Shown here: positions 5,960 through 13,119 of the stretch, one piece after another | Layout of the letters: every line of letters begins with the position of its first letter | Position numbering within the stretch: position 1 is the stretch's first letter | From: CAZVAO01 sp964625175 | GTDB lineage: Bacteria > Bacillota > UBA994 > PWPR01 | DNA: 13,119 nt | Direction of reading: 5' to 3' | NCBI GenBank assembly: GCA_964625175.1 | Contig: CAZVAO010000071.1 | Location: forward strand, 1 to 13,119 | The notes under the pieces: generated by a model | What the model was told of the DNA's origin: nothing | Databases searched by the model: none | The model's input: the letters and a program-made list of their open reading frames with translations, nothing else | Made by a program: the position numbers and the translations under genes

Positions 5960-7246
5960 ATGCGTTTGGAATTAGGCAATATCCATATTGAAGATGTTCA
6001 ATTTGGCAGTGCCACAGAAGTTAAAAACCATATACTATTTGTCAATAAAGATGAGCTTATTGCTTTATTAAGTGACGATAATCGTCTTGCTAGTGTCGAT
6101 GTTGAATTGGCTCGCCCAGGTGAATCAATCCGAATTATGCCTGTCAAAGACGTTATTGAACCCCGTGTTAAAGTCAATGGTGAAGGTGGAGTATTTCCCG
6201 GATTCGTTAGCAAATTAGACCAAGTAGGTTCTGGCCGCACCCATGTTCTTAAAGGGGCTGCGATTGTTACAACCGGTAAAGTTGTGGGTTTCCAAGAGGG
6301 AATTATCGATATGACCGGTCCTGCTAGTGACTACACACCATTTGCTCATACAAACAACATCGTGATTACGGTTAATCCAGTTGATGGAACGAAACAACAC
6401 ATTCACGAAGCTGCATTACGCACCCTCGGCCTCAAAGCTGCTGCTTATATTGGCCAAGCTGGTAAAAATGTTGAGCCAGATGAAATTACAACTTATGATG
6501 TCGGCCCATTGCTTGAAAATGTAGCTAAGTATCCCGATTTACCAAAAGTTGTTTATGTGTACATGCTGCAGAGCCAAGGCTTAATGCATGACACCTACTT
6601 CTATGGTGTGGACGTCAAGCAAATTGTTCCAACCCTTATGTATCCAACCGAAGTAATGGATGGTGCAATCGTGAGTGGCAACTGTGTATCCGCTTGTGAC
6701 AAGAACACAACGTTCCATCATCAAAATAGTCCAGTCATCTATGATTTATTAGAGAAACACGGCAAAGAAATTTGTTTCATGGGCTGTGTCGTTACTAATG
6801 AAAATGTTACTTTAGCCGACAAACAGCGTTCATCTAACATGGTTGCTAAACTTGTTGAGTTCTTGGGAGCTGACGGGGCAATCATTTCTGAGGAAGGCTT
6901 TGGCAATCCCGATGCTGACCTGATCATGAACTGTGTCAAAGTAGAGAAGAAGGGTGTTAAAACCGTTCTGATTACAGATGAGTACGCCGGTCGTGACGGT
7001 GCTTCTCAATCTTTAGCTGACGCTAATGTTTTAGCCGACGCCGTTGTAACTGCAGGTAACGCTAACGCAGTCATCACTTTACCACCTATGGATCGCATTA
7101 TTGGCGATACCGCTCCTGCTGATACAATCGCTGGGGGTTTTGATGGTAGTTTACAGGCTGACGGAAGCATCACAGTAGAGATTCAAGCCATCACTGGTGC
7201 TACAAACGAGTTGGGTTTCAATAAAATGACAGCTCGCGGTTATTAA
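5960..7246 (+). CDS. grdE: glycine reductase protein B, pyruvoyl proprotein subunit
   Basis: GrdE is the 428-residue precursor of two subunits of the substrate-specific protein B. It self-cleaves between Asn241 and Cys242 (VSGN/CVSACDKNTTFHHQ; codon at 6683-6685), and the new N-terminal Cys becomes the pyruvoyl group that binds the glycine amino group as a Schiff base. The position equals that described for the Eubacterium acidaminophilum protein, strong support for glycine specificity and an intact site. The N-terminal fragment would be about 25 kDa and the C-terminal one about 20 kDa. The start follows AGGAGGTG at a good distance. It acts with the selenoprotein GrdB. Confidence 0.96.
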   Translation: MRLELGNIHIEDVQFGSATEVKNHILFVNKDELIALLSDDNRLASVDVELARPGESIRIMPVKDVIEPRVKVNGEGGVFPGFVSKLDQVGSGRTHVLKGAAIVTTGKVVGFQEGIIDMTGPASDYTPFAHTNNIVITVNPVDGTKQHIHEAALRTLGLKAAAYIGQAGKNVEPDEITTYDVGPLLENVAKYPDLPKVVYVYMLQSQGLMHDTYFYGVDVKQIVPTLMYPTEVMDGAIVSGNCVSACDKNTTFHHQNSPVIYDLLEKHGKEICFMGCVVTNENVTLADKQRSSNMVAKLVEFLGADGAIISEEGFGNPDADLIMNCVKVEKKGVKTVLITDEYAGRDGASQSLADANVLADAVVTAGNANAVITLPPMDRIIGDTAPADTIAGGFDGSLQADGSITVEIQAITGATNELGFNKMTARGY

Positions 7247-7277
7247 GTACATCAAAAATATATTAGGAGGTATTCCC

Positions 7278-7745
7278 ATGAATTATATTGGTAAAAAAAT
7301 CGTAATTGTTGGCGATCGTGATGGTATTCCCGGTCCAGCAATCGAAGAATGTTTCAAACCAACTGAAGCCGAAGTTGTATTCTCATCCACTGAGTGTTTT
7401 GTGTGAACAGCCGCAGGTGCGATGGATCTAGAGATCCAAGCTCGCATTATTGCCCTCGTTGAGGAGCACGGCGCAGAAAATATTGTTGTTGTATTAGGTG
7501 GAGCCGAAGCAGAAGCTTCTGGTTTAGCTGCTGAAACCGTAACCGTAGGCGATCCTACATTTGCTGGTCCTTTAGCTGGTGTTGAATTAGGTCTTAGTGT
7601 TTATCACGTTTTAGAGCTTAAAGATTCTTTTGACGAAGAAATTTGGGACGAGCAAATCAGCATGATGGAAATGGTTCTCGATGTTGACGAGATCATGGCT
7701 GAAGTTAAACAGTTCCGTAACGACGGAAGTAAATATAACTTGTAA
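7278..7745 (+). CDS. grdA: glycine reductase selenoprotein A
   Basis: GrdA is the small selenoprotein that carries the carboxymethyl group from protein B, as Se-carboxymethyl-selenocysteine, to protein C, and is re-reduced by thioredoxin. Read from the ATG at 7278 (AGGAGGT seven bases upstream) through the in-frame TGA at 7404-7406, it has 155 residues, the family length. It contains the CFVU redox motif (Cys40, Sec43) in the context SSTECFVUTAAGAMD. Without read-through the first ATG is 7422 and the catalytic centre is lost. The N terminus GKKIVIVGDRDGIPGPAIEEC is typical of GrdA. The C-terminal half is acidic, as usual. It sits 31 bases after grdE. Confidence 0.97.
7404..7445 (+). promoter_or_regulatory. 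grdA Sec codon (UGA) and candidate SECIS hairpin
   Basis: UGA is at 7404-7406. GCGATGGATC (7419-7428) pairs with GATCCA (7433-7438) and TCGC (7442-7445) around TAGA, with a three-base bulge; the stem begins 12 bases after the UGA. A competing small hairpin, CGC-AGGT-GCG (7412-7421), presents a GGU loop as in the grdB element. I cannot tell which one SelB recognises. Confidence 0.55.
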
Positions 7746-7750
7746 TTTGG

Positions 7751-7774
7751 TTTAGGGTGTTAAAACACCTTAAA
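7751..7774 (+). other. intercistronic hairpin between grdA and grdB
   Basis: TTTAGGGTGT (7751-7760) pairs with ACACCTTAAA (7765-7774), ten base pairs including one G-U, around TAAA. No T-run follows; the grdB ribosome binding site begins seven bases later. A processing, stability or translation-tuning role is plausible. Confidence 0.5.
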
Positions 7775-7794
7775 TGCGAAGGGAGGACTACATT

Positions 7795-9108
7795 GTGACC
7801 GAAAAAATCAAAGTCGTTTGGTATCTAAACCAGTTCTTTGGTCAAATCGGCGGTGAAGATAAGGCGGATATTGCCCCTCAAAAACACGAGGGTGGTATTG
7901 GTCCATCTGCAGCAGCTGGTCGTTTACTAAAAGATAAAGCAGAAGTAGTTGGAACCGTTATTTGCGGCGATACTTACTTTGGTGAAAATATGGATAGTGC
8001 AGCAGAGCAGGTTGTTGAAATGATTGCTAGTTTTAACCCTGATTTTGTTATCGCTGGTCCCGCTTTTAATGCTGGTCGATATGGTGTTGCTTGTGGCGCT
8101 GTAGCTAAAGCAGTTACTGAGACATTAAATATTCCTGTCGTTACAGGTATGTATCCTGAAAATCCAGGCGTAGATATGTTTAAGAAGTATGCCTATATGG
8201 TTGAAACTACAAATAGTGCGGCTGGTATGCGCACAGCATTACCTGCTATCGCAAAATTAGCACTTAAGCTGATGTCAGGTGAGCCCATGGGTACACCTGC
8301 CGAAGAAGGTTATATGCCACGCGGTGTTCGTGTGAATACATTTGTAGCTGAGCGCGGCTCAAAGCGTGCAGTTGATATGCTACTCGCCAAATTAAAAGGT
8401 GAAGAGATTGTTACAGAATATCCAATGCCTAATTTTGATCGTGTTGCGCCCAATCCTGCAGTTAAAGATATGGCCCACGCTAAAATTGCCTTAGTTACTT
8501 CTGGTGGTATTGTGCCTAAGCATAATCCTGATCATATTGAATCTTCTTCTGCTTCCAAGTATGGCAAATATGACATCGCTTCTTTAGATGAATTAACAGA
8601 AGATAGTCATGAGACCGCCCATGGTGGCTACGACCCAACTTATGCCAATGCAGATCCTGACTGTGTATTACCAGTAGATGTATTGCGTGACTTAGAAGAT
8701 GAAGGCGTAATCGGCGAATTACATCGTTATTTCTACTCAACAGTCGGCAATGGTACTGCTGTTGCCAGTGCTAAGAAATTTGCTAATGAATTCTCTAAAG
8801 AGTTATTGGCAGATGGCGTTGATGCCGTTATTTTAACCTCTACGTGAGGCACCTGTACACGTTGCGGTGCAACGATGGTTAAAGAAATTGAAAGAGCGGG
8901 TATCCCTGTTGTGCATATGTGTACGGTCGTACCGATCTCGATGACGGTAGGGGCGAATCGTATTGTTCCAACAGTTGCCATTCCATACCCATTGGGTAAC
9001 CCTAAGTTAAGTGCTGCTGAAGCAAAGAGTTTGCGACGTGAATTAGTCGACAGAGCTCTTGTAGCTTTGCAAACCGAAGTAACCGACCAAACAGTATTTG
9101 AAAACTAA
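7795..9108 (+). CDS. grdB: glycine reductase protein B selenoprotein subunit
   Basis: GrdB is the Sec subunit of glycine-specific protein B. Its selenol attacks the alpha carbon of the glycine-pyruvoyl Schiff base made on GrdE, and the carboxymethyl group then passes to GrdA. I start at GTG 7795, which follows GGGAGGA (7781-7787) by seven bases and gives MTEKIKVVWYLNQFFGQIGGEDKA, the family N terminus; the ATG at 7774 lies before that site. The frame crosses TGA at 8845-8847 (Sec351) within TSTUGTCTRCGAT, the known UxxCxxC centre (Cys354, Cys357), and ends at 9108. Total 437 residues, normal for GrdB. Read as two pieces (to 8847 and from 8875) it would appear split; the conserved tail MCTVVPISMTVGANRIVP shows it is one protein. 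Confidence 0.97.
8845..8874 (+). promoter_or_regulatory. grdB Sec codon (UGA) and candidate SECIS hairpin
   Basis: UGA is at 8845-8847. CGTTGC (8860-8865) pairs perfectly with GCAACG (8869-8874) around the loop GGT, and the stem begins 12 bases after the UGA. A GGU loop is like those contacted by SelB in known bacterial elements. Confidence 0.7.
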
Positions 9109-9122
9109 ACATAACAGTTAAA

Positions 9123-9156
9123 AAATAATGGGTGGTGGAGGCACTGCCCATTATTT
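9123..9156 (+). terminator. terminator-like attenuator hairpin between grdB and grdC
   Basis: AAATAATGGG (9123-9132) pairs with CCCATTATTT (9147-9156), continued inward by TGGTG/CACTG (two G-U), around GAGG: 15 base pairs in all. It is followed by GTTTATC, only a broken T-run. It could terminate part of transcription or mark an RNA-processing end, lowering grdCD relative to grdEAB. The grdC ribosome binding site lies just after it. Confidence 0.55.
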
Positions 9157-9187
9157 GTTTATCATGAATTATACGGAGGAAATTAAT

Positions 9188-10732
9188 ATGCCTAAAGCTG
9201 TAATTAAAGGCGCAGGGTATGCCTTGATCCATGCCAATGACATGATTAATACCCATGGTACAACTCTAACTGGAGAGCGTCGCTCTAATCCTGATTCAGA
9301 TCTATTCGCCGCCGTGATGAACAGTGTGCAGTCGTTTGAAGAGACAGTTGCCTATCCCGCAAACCAGTGTTACATCGGCAATATTACGCCTGAAGCACTC
9401 GGTGAAATGCCTCAGCCTTGGTATGAAAATGGTGTAGAAAATGCGAGTCGAGACGGTAAGTTTGGCGAAATCATGCCCCTTAACGAGTTTATTGGTGTTT
9501 TACGCATTAGCGATTCTTTTGACTTGGTGATGATTGAAAAAGCCTTCCTTGCCGATGTCAAAGAGGCGCTAACCGCTCATCCCCTTTATAATGACGAAGA
9601 GATTGCCGGAATGGGTAATGGCTTTGAGTTAAGTGATATCAAAAAAGCTGTTGACGGTCATAAGGCGGATCCCCTTGTGTATCAAGGGAATTTGGTTGGC
9701 TGTATTAAGCAGGCACATGATTCTGATACAAATTTAAATTCACACATTATGTTTGAAAATATGGTTGTTAAAGCATCCGGTGTTGTTGCCCTGCGTAACT
9801 TATTGGGCAAAACAGGTTTTGATCCGCTTGAAATTGAGTATGTAATCGAGACGTCTGAAGAAGCTTGCGGTGATATGAATCAGCGTGGTGGTGGTAACTT
9901 CGCTAAGGCCATCGGTGAGTTATGTGGATTAGACAATGCAACGGGGTCGGATACGCGTGGATTCTGTGCAGGACCAACTCATGGGCTCATTAATGCGACC
10001 GCTCTTGTAAGCTCTGGCATTTACAAAAATGTTGTGGTTGTTGCGGGTGGTGCTACTGCGAAATTGGGTATGAATGCTCGCGACCACGTCAAAAAAGGCG
10101 TTCCCGTGCTAGAGAATTGCTTAGGAACATTCGCGATTTTGATTGGTGAAGATGATGGGGTGAGCCCAGTTGTGCGCACAGACGCCATGGGGCGCCACAA
10201 AATTTCATCTGGTGCTTCTCCTCAGAATGTAACCTCCGCAATCGTTACAGATCCACTTGATCGCATTGGTCTCAAGATCACGGATGTTGATAAGTATAGT
10301 GTCGAAATGCAAAACCCTGAGATCACAAAACCTGCAGGCGCGGGCGATGTCCCAACAGCAAACTATAAAATGATCGCTGCGCTTGGCGTTAAACGCGGTG
10401 ACCTTGATCGCAAAGACTTAATGAATTTTGTTAAAAAACACGGGATGCCTGGTTGGGCACCAACACAAGGCCATATTCCTTCTGGTGTTCCCTATATTGG
10501 ATTTGGTCGCGATGCCATTATGAATGGTGAGATTACGCGAGCCATGATTATTGGCAAAGGAAGTCTTTTCCTAGCACGAATGACAAATCTATTTGACGGT
10601 GTTTCATTTATCTTTGAGGCGAATAATGGCGAAGGCTCTGCAGTTGAAGGCATTGCTCGCGAAGATATCCGCAAGATGATTGCTGAAGCGATGCGTAACT
10701 TGGGTAATAGCCTGGTTGGCACCGAAGAATAA
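9188..10732 (+). CDS. grdC: glycine reductase protein C, beta subunit
   Basis: GrdC with GrdD forms protein C, common to glycine, sarcosine and betaine reductases, which receives the acetyl unit from GrdA and releases acetyl phosphate. At 514 residues it has the family length. Its C-terminal half resembles ketoacyl-ACP synthase III (FabH-like): GFCAGPTHGLINATALVSSG (258 onward), with Cys260 in the position of the catalytic Cys, then VVVVAGGATAKLGMNARDHV. I start at ATG 9188, seven bases after GGAGGA; an in-frame ATG at 9128 lies inside the preceding hairpin and is rejected. GrdD follows 16 bases after the stop, so the two are likely coupled. Confidence 0.96.
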   Translation: MPKAVIKGAGYALIHANDMINTHGTTLTGERRSNPDSDLFAAVMNSVQSFEETVAYPANQCYIGNITPEALGEMPQPWYENGVENASRDGKFGEIMPLNEFIGVLRISDSFDLVMIEKAFLADVKEALTAHPLYNDEEIAGMGNGFELSDIKKAVDGHKADPLVYQGNLVGCIKQAHDSDTNLNSHIMFENMVVKASGVVALRNLLGKTGFDPLEIEYVIETSEEACGDMNQRGGGNFAKAIGELCGLDNATGSDTRGFCAGPTHGLINATALVSSGIYKNVVVVAGGATAKLGMNARDHVKKGVPVLENCLGTFAILIGEDDGVSPVVRTDAMGRHKISSGASPQNVTSAIVTDPLDRIGLKITDVDKYSVEMQNPEITKPAGAGDVPTANYKMIAALGVKRGDLDRKDLMNFVKKHGMPGWAPTQGHIPSGVPYIGFGRDAIMNGEITRAMIIGKGSLFLARMTNLFDGVSFIFEANNGEGSAVEGIAREDIRKMIAEAMRNLGNSLVGTEE

Positions 10733-10748
10733 GACGGGAGGGCCCGTA

Positions 10749-11906
10749 ATGTCTGATTTAGCAATAAAAAAATTATTAAGAGATGTCTTACACGAAATTG
10801 CTGATGCCATTGAAACTGGCGAATTCGGCAAGAAAATCTGCATAGGAATCACTCTGCTCGGTAGTGAGCATGGACCTGCAGAATTATTACGTGGAGCAGA
10901 AATTGCTCACCGCGAGAACCCTGACCTTGAAGTTGTTTGCATCGGCAAACCAATGGAGACAACATTAAAGATCTATGAAGTAGCTAATGAAAAAGAGCAA
11001 TATTCAAAAATGGAAGAATTATTGGATAGCGGTGTGATTAGCGCTTGTGTCACGATGCATTATAGCTTCCCCATTGGTGTGTCCACTGTGGGTCGAGTTG
11101 AGGCTCCAGCGAATGGTAAGGATTTATTCATTGCCACGACCACGGGAACTTCTTCTACGGATCGAATTCAAGCAATGGTTAAAAATGCAATATACGGTAT
11201 TGCTACAGCCAAAGCGGCTGGTATTATTAATCCAACAGTTGGTATTCTCAACATTGATGGTGCCCGTGCGGTTGAACGCGCCCTTAATAAAATGAAGGCC
11301 AATGGCTACAACTTTACCTGGGCTGAATCTTTACGTTCAGATGGTGGCGCAGTGATGCGCGGAAATGATTTGCTCGCGGCATCACCTGATGTCATGGTGA
11401 TGGATTCGCTAACAGGTAATGTCTTAATGAAGATGTTCTCATCTTATAGCACAGGGGGCAACTATGAGGCTACTGGTCATAGCTATGGTCCAGGTGTAGG
11501 TATTGACTACGGTCGTATCGTTCTGATTCTGTCCCGTGCCTCTGGAGCGCCAGTTGCTGCTAATGCGATCGAGTTTGCCGCAGAAGTCGCTCGAGGCAAT
11601 TTACCAGCAGTTGCAAAAGCGGAATTCGAAGAAGCCTGTAGAGCAGGGTTCGCCGCGATTACCGCTCCGAAGAAGCCAGTTGCTGAGGTCTCGGAGGAAG
11701 AAGTGAAAGTCCCCACGAAAAATATCGTGGATGAAGAGATTCCTGGTATTGAAATCCTAGATCTCGATGATGCTGCCAAGGTGGTTTGGAAAGCGGGCAT
11801 CTATGCTGAAACTGGCATGGGTTGTACCGGTCCTGTCATCATGGTTGCAAAAGCGGATGCTCATAAAACAGAAGAGATTCTGAAAAAAGCCGGCTATATC
11901 GGTTAA
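10749..11906 (+). CDS. grdD: glycine reductase protein C, alpha subunit
   Basis: GrdD catalyses the last step, phosphorolysis of an enzyme-bound acetyl thioester to acetyl phosphate, which acetate kinase can use to make ATP. The 385-residue protein resembles PlsX/phosphate acyltransferases (SGVISACVTMHYSFPIGVSTVGR around 94-116). The catalytic Cys lies near the C terminus in GMGCTGPVI; counted from this start it is Cys359, the same number reported for the active-site thiol of the Eubacterium acidaminophilum enzyme, which also supports the start ATG at 10749 (GGGAGGG six bases upstream). A start at 10680 would overlap grdC by about 50 bases. An acidic linker rich in Glu (about 310-340) precedes the Cys domain. 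It is the last gene before a strong terminator. Confidence 0.96.
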   Translation: MSDLAIKKLLRDVLHEIADAIETGEFGKKICIGITLLGSEHGPAELLRGAEIAHRENPDLEVVCIGKPMETTLKIYEVANEKEQYSKMEELLDSGVISACVTMHYSFPIGVSTVGRVEAPANGKDLFIATTTGTSSTDRIQAMVKNAIYGIATAKAAGIINPTVGILNIDGARAVERALNKMKANGYNFTWAESLRSDGGAVMRGNDLLAASPDVMVMDSLTGNVLMKMFSSYSTGGNYEATGHSYGPGVGIDYGRIVLILSRASGAPVAANAIEFAAEVARGNLPAVAKAEFEEACRAGFAAITAPKKPVAEVSEEEVKVPTKNIVDEEIPGIEILDLDDAAKVVWKAGIYAETGMGCTGPVIMVAKADAHKTEEILKKAGYIG

Positions 11907-11931
11907 TATTCAGCATTTCTGATAGCTAAAC

Positions 11932-11974
11932 AAAGCCAGAGGTTGGCCCAGAGCCACCTTTGGCTTTTGCTTTT
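11932..11974 (+). terminator. intrinsic terminator of the grd operon
   Basis: AAAGCCAGAGGT-(T)-GGC (11932-11947) pairs with GCCACCTTTGGCTTT (11953-11967) around CCAGA, 15 base pairs with one bulge and one G-U, running into TTTTGCTTTT. It lies 25 bases after the grdD stop. Confidence 0.9.
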
Positions 11975-12009
11975 ATGTGCAATTCAGCTGTTCTGTTTGC
12001 AAAAATAGG

Positions 12010-12038
12010 TTTACATACGCACATCGATTTCGTACAAT
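12010..12038 (+). promoter_or_regulatory. sigma-A type promoter of the aminotransferase-family gene
   Basis: TTTACA (12010-12015) and TACAAT (12033-12038) are separated by 17 bases. The expected start near 12045 leaves a leader of about 23 bases with GGAGG at 12057-12061. With the terminator upstream, this makes the next gene a separate unit. Confidence 0.65.
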
Positions 12039-12067
12039 TGACGGGAAAGAAAATCTGGAGGCATAAA

Positions 12068-13119
12068 ATGAAATATAATTTTGATGAGATTGTCAACCGC
12101 AGGGGAACAGGTTCAACTAAATGGGATGGTAGTGCACGAATGATTCAAATGGGACGCTTCAAGCATTTCGACGAGCAGTCCATTCCACTATTCACTGCAG
12201 ATATGGATTTACCGGTTCCCCAGCCAGTTGTAGAAGCGATCAAGCGCACCGCCGATAATCGTATTTTTGGCTATTCCATCACGACGCCCGAATACATTGA
12301 GGCGATTCAAGGCTGGTTTAAGCGCCATTACGATTGGGATATTCCCGAAGAGCAACTTGTCTATTCAGCTGGAACAAGCAAAGCGTTATACGTTGGTGTG
12401 CGCGCATTTACTGAAGAAGGGGACGGCGTTATTGTCCAACCTCCTGTATACAGTCCTTTTGCCAACACAGTAAGAAATGCGAATCGCAAGGTCGTTAATA
12501 ATAATTTGATCTGCGAGGATGGCATCTATTCCTTGGATTTGGTTGATTTTGAGCAAAAGGCTAAAGATCCTAATAATAAAATGTTTGTATTATGCAATCC
12601 CCACAATCCTACAGGTAACATCTGGAGTCCTGCTGAGCTTAAAAAGATGGCAGAACTTTGTTATGAGAATGATGTGATTATTCTGGCAGATGAGATTCAC
12701 GGTGATTTGTTGCGTTGCGGCAATCAATTTACGCCAATCGCAACGACAACAGAGCACAACGATCACATCATCTCCTGTACAGCAATCAATAAGACATTTA
12801 ATATGGCAGGTCTGCATTGCACAAATCTTGTTATTCCTACGGCTGAATTGCGTGAGAAGTTTGAACTCACCCGTGGCTATCAGGATAAAACGACACCGTT
12901 TATTAGCGCTGCTTTAATTGCGGCTTATAATGAAGGCCAAGATTGGCTCGACCAACTCAAAGTTTATCTGGATGGTACCATTGACTGGGTGCTCGAATAC
13001 GTAGCAGAGAATATGCCGAAAGTTACAGTGCAGCGCCCTCAAGGTACTTATGTGATGTGGTTTGATTTCAGCGGCTACGGTCTGACCGACGACGAAGTGT
13101 TCGACAAGATTTGTGAAGA
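12068..13119 (+). CDS. MalY/PatB-family PLP-dependent C-S lyase/aminotransferase (partial, runs off right edge)
   Basis: A fold-type I PLP enzyme of the MalY/PatB group, which cleaves cystathionine or cysteine conjugates (C-S beta-lyase) or acts as an aminotransferase. Visible over 350 codons; the family is about 390 residues, so roughly 40 are missing beyond the window. Markers: TADMDLPVPQPVVEAIKR (44 onward), FGYSITTPEY, QPPVYSPF (124-131), CNPHNPTGNIW (176-186), ADEIHGDLL (207-215) and the PLP lysine Lys242 in AINKTFNMAGLH. The ATG follows GGAGG with a six-base spacer. It has its own promoter and lies behind the grd terminator, so it need not be part of glycine reduction; a role in cysteine or selenium/sulfur supply is only a guess. 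Confidence 0.9.
   Translation, partial: MKYNFDEIVNRRGTGSTKWDGSARMIQMGRFKHFDEQSIPLFTADMDLPVPQPVVEAIKRTADNRIFGYSITTPEYIEAIQGWFKRHYDWDIPEEQLVYSAGTSKALYVGVRAFTEEGDGVIVQPPVYSPFANTVRNANRKVVNNNLICEDGIYSLDLVDFEQKAKDPNNKMFVLCNPHNPTGNIWSPAELKKMAELCYENDVIILADEIHGDLLRCGNQFTPIATTTEHNDHIISCTAINKTFNMAGLHCTNLVIPTAELREKFELTRGYQDKTTPFISAALIAAYNEGQDWLDQLKVYLDGTIDWVLEYVAENMPKVTVQRPQGTYVMWFDFSGYGLTDDEVFDKICE

Noticed and set aside
8875..9108. A separate 77-residue gene after grdB
   Set aside because: It is the C-terminal end of GrdB beyond the Sec351 UGA, continuous with the UxxCxxC motif.
9128..9187. Upstream in-frame ATG for grdC
   Set aside because: It is buried in the 15-bp hairpin at 9123-9156 and adds a glycine-rich stretch not expected in GrdC; ATG 9188 has a good ribosome binding site.
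12267..12917. Short frames on both strands over the aminotransferase region
   Set aside because: They are overlaps of the real frame, which starts at 12068 and is open to the window edge with all PLP-enzyme motifs.
1..13119. CRISPR array, tRNA or rRNA genes, phage defence or toxin-antitoxin genes
   Set aside because: No regularly spaced repeats, no tRNA-like cloverleaf and no such protein families were seen in this window.

Overview
This window is a glycine reductase (Stickland fermentation) locus of a selenocysteine-using anaerobe, most likely a Bacillota member (Clostridia or Negativicutes). The evidence is the gene order grdX-trxB-trxA-grdE-grdA-grdB-grdC-grdD, strong AGGAGG ribosome binding sites, a tandem glycine riboswitch, and three genes read through in-frame UGA codons. 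I cannot name the species from sequence alone.

Layout. Positions 1-166 hold a possible minus-strand gene fragment. Positions 165-453 look like a small non-autonomous insertion (MITE-like): near-identical terminal inverted repeats, a TA duplication at its edges and two long internal hairpins. Positions 454-897 are non-coding with short direct repeats. From a promoter at 898-926, a LysR-type regulator (954-1847) runs directly into selD (1847-2887, itself a selenoprotein, Sec16) and a coaX-like gene (2898-3644). A second promoter inside the end of coaX starts the leader of the grd operon. That leader holds a two-aptamer glycine riboswitch (3688-3840) whose expression platform is an intrinsic terminator (3833-3874) that overlaps the closing stem of aptamer II, so glycine should switch transcription ON.

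The grd operon (3899-11906) encodes GrdX, a thioredoxin reductase with an unusual C-terminal thioredoxin-like extension, thioredoxin, GrdE (pyruvoyl proprotein, Asn241-Cys242), GrdA (Sec43), GrdB (Sec351), GrdC and GrdD (Cys359). Intercistronic hairpins lie before grdE, grdB and grdC. A strong terminator follows grdD at 11932-11974. A separately promoted MalY/PatB-type PLP enzyme begins at 12068 and runs off the right edge.

How the genes work together. SelD makes selenophosphate for Sec insertion into GrdA, GrdB and SelD itself. GrdB/GrdE (protein B) activate glycine through the pyruvoyl group and Sec, and pass a carboxymethyl group to GrdA. GrdC/GrdD (protein C) release acetyl phosphate. Thioredoxin and its reductase regenerate reduced GrdA. 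A standard gene caller would truncate all three selenoproteins.
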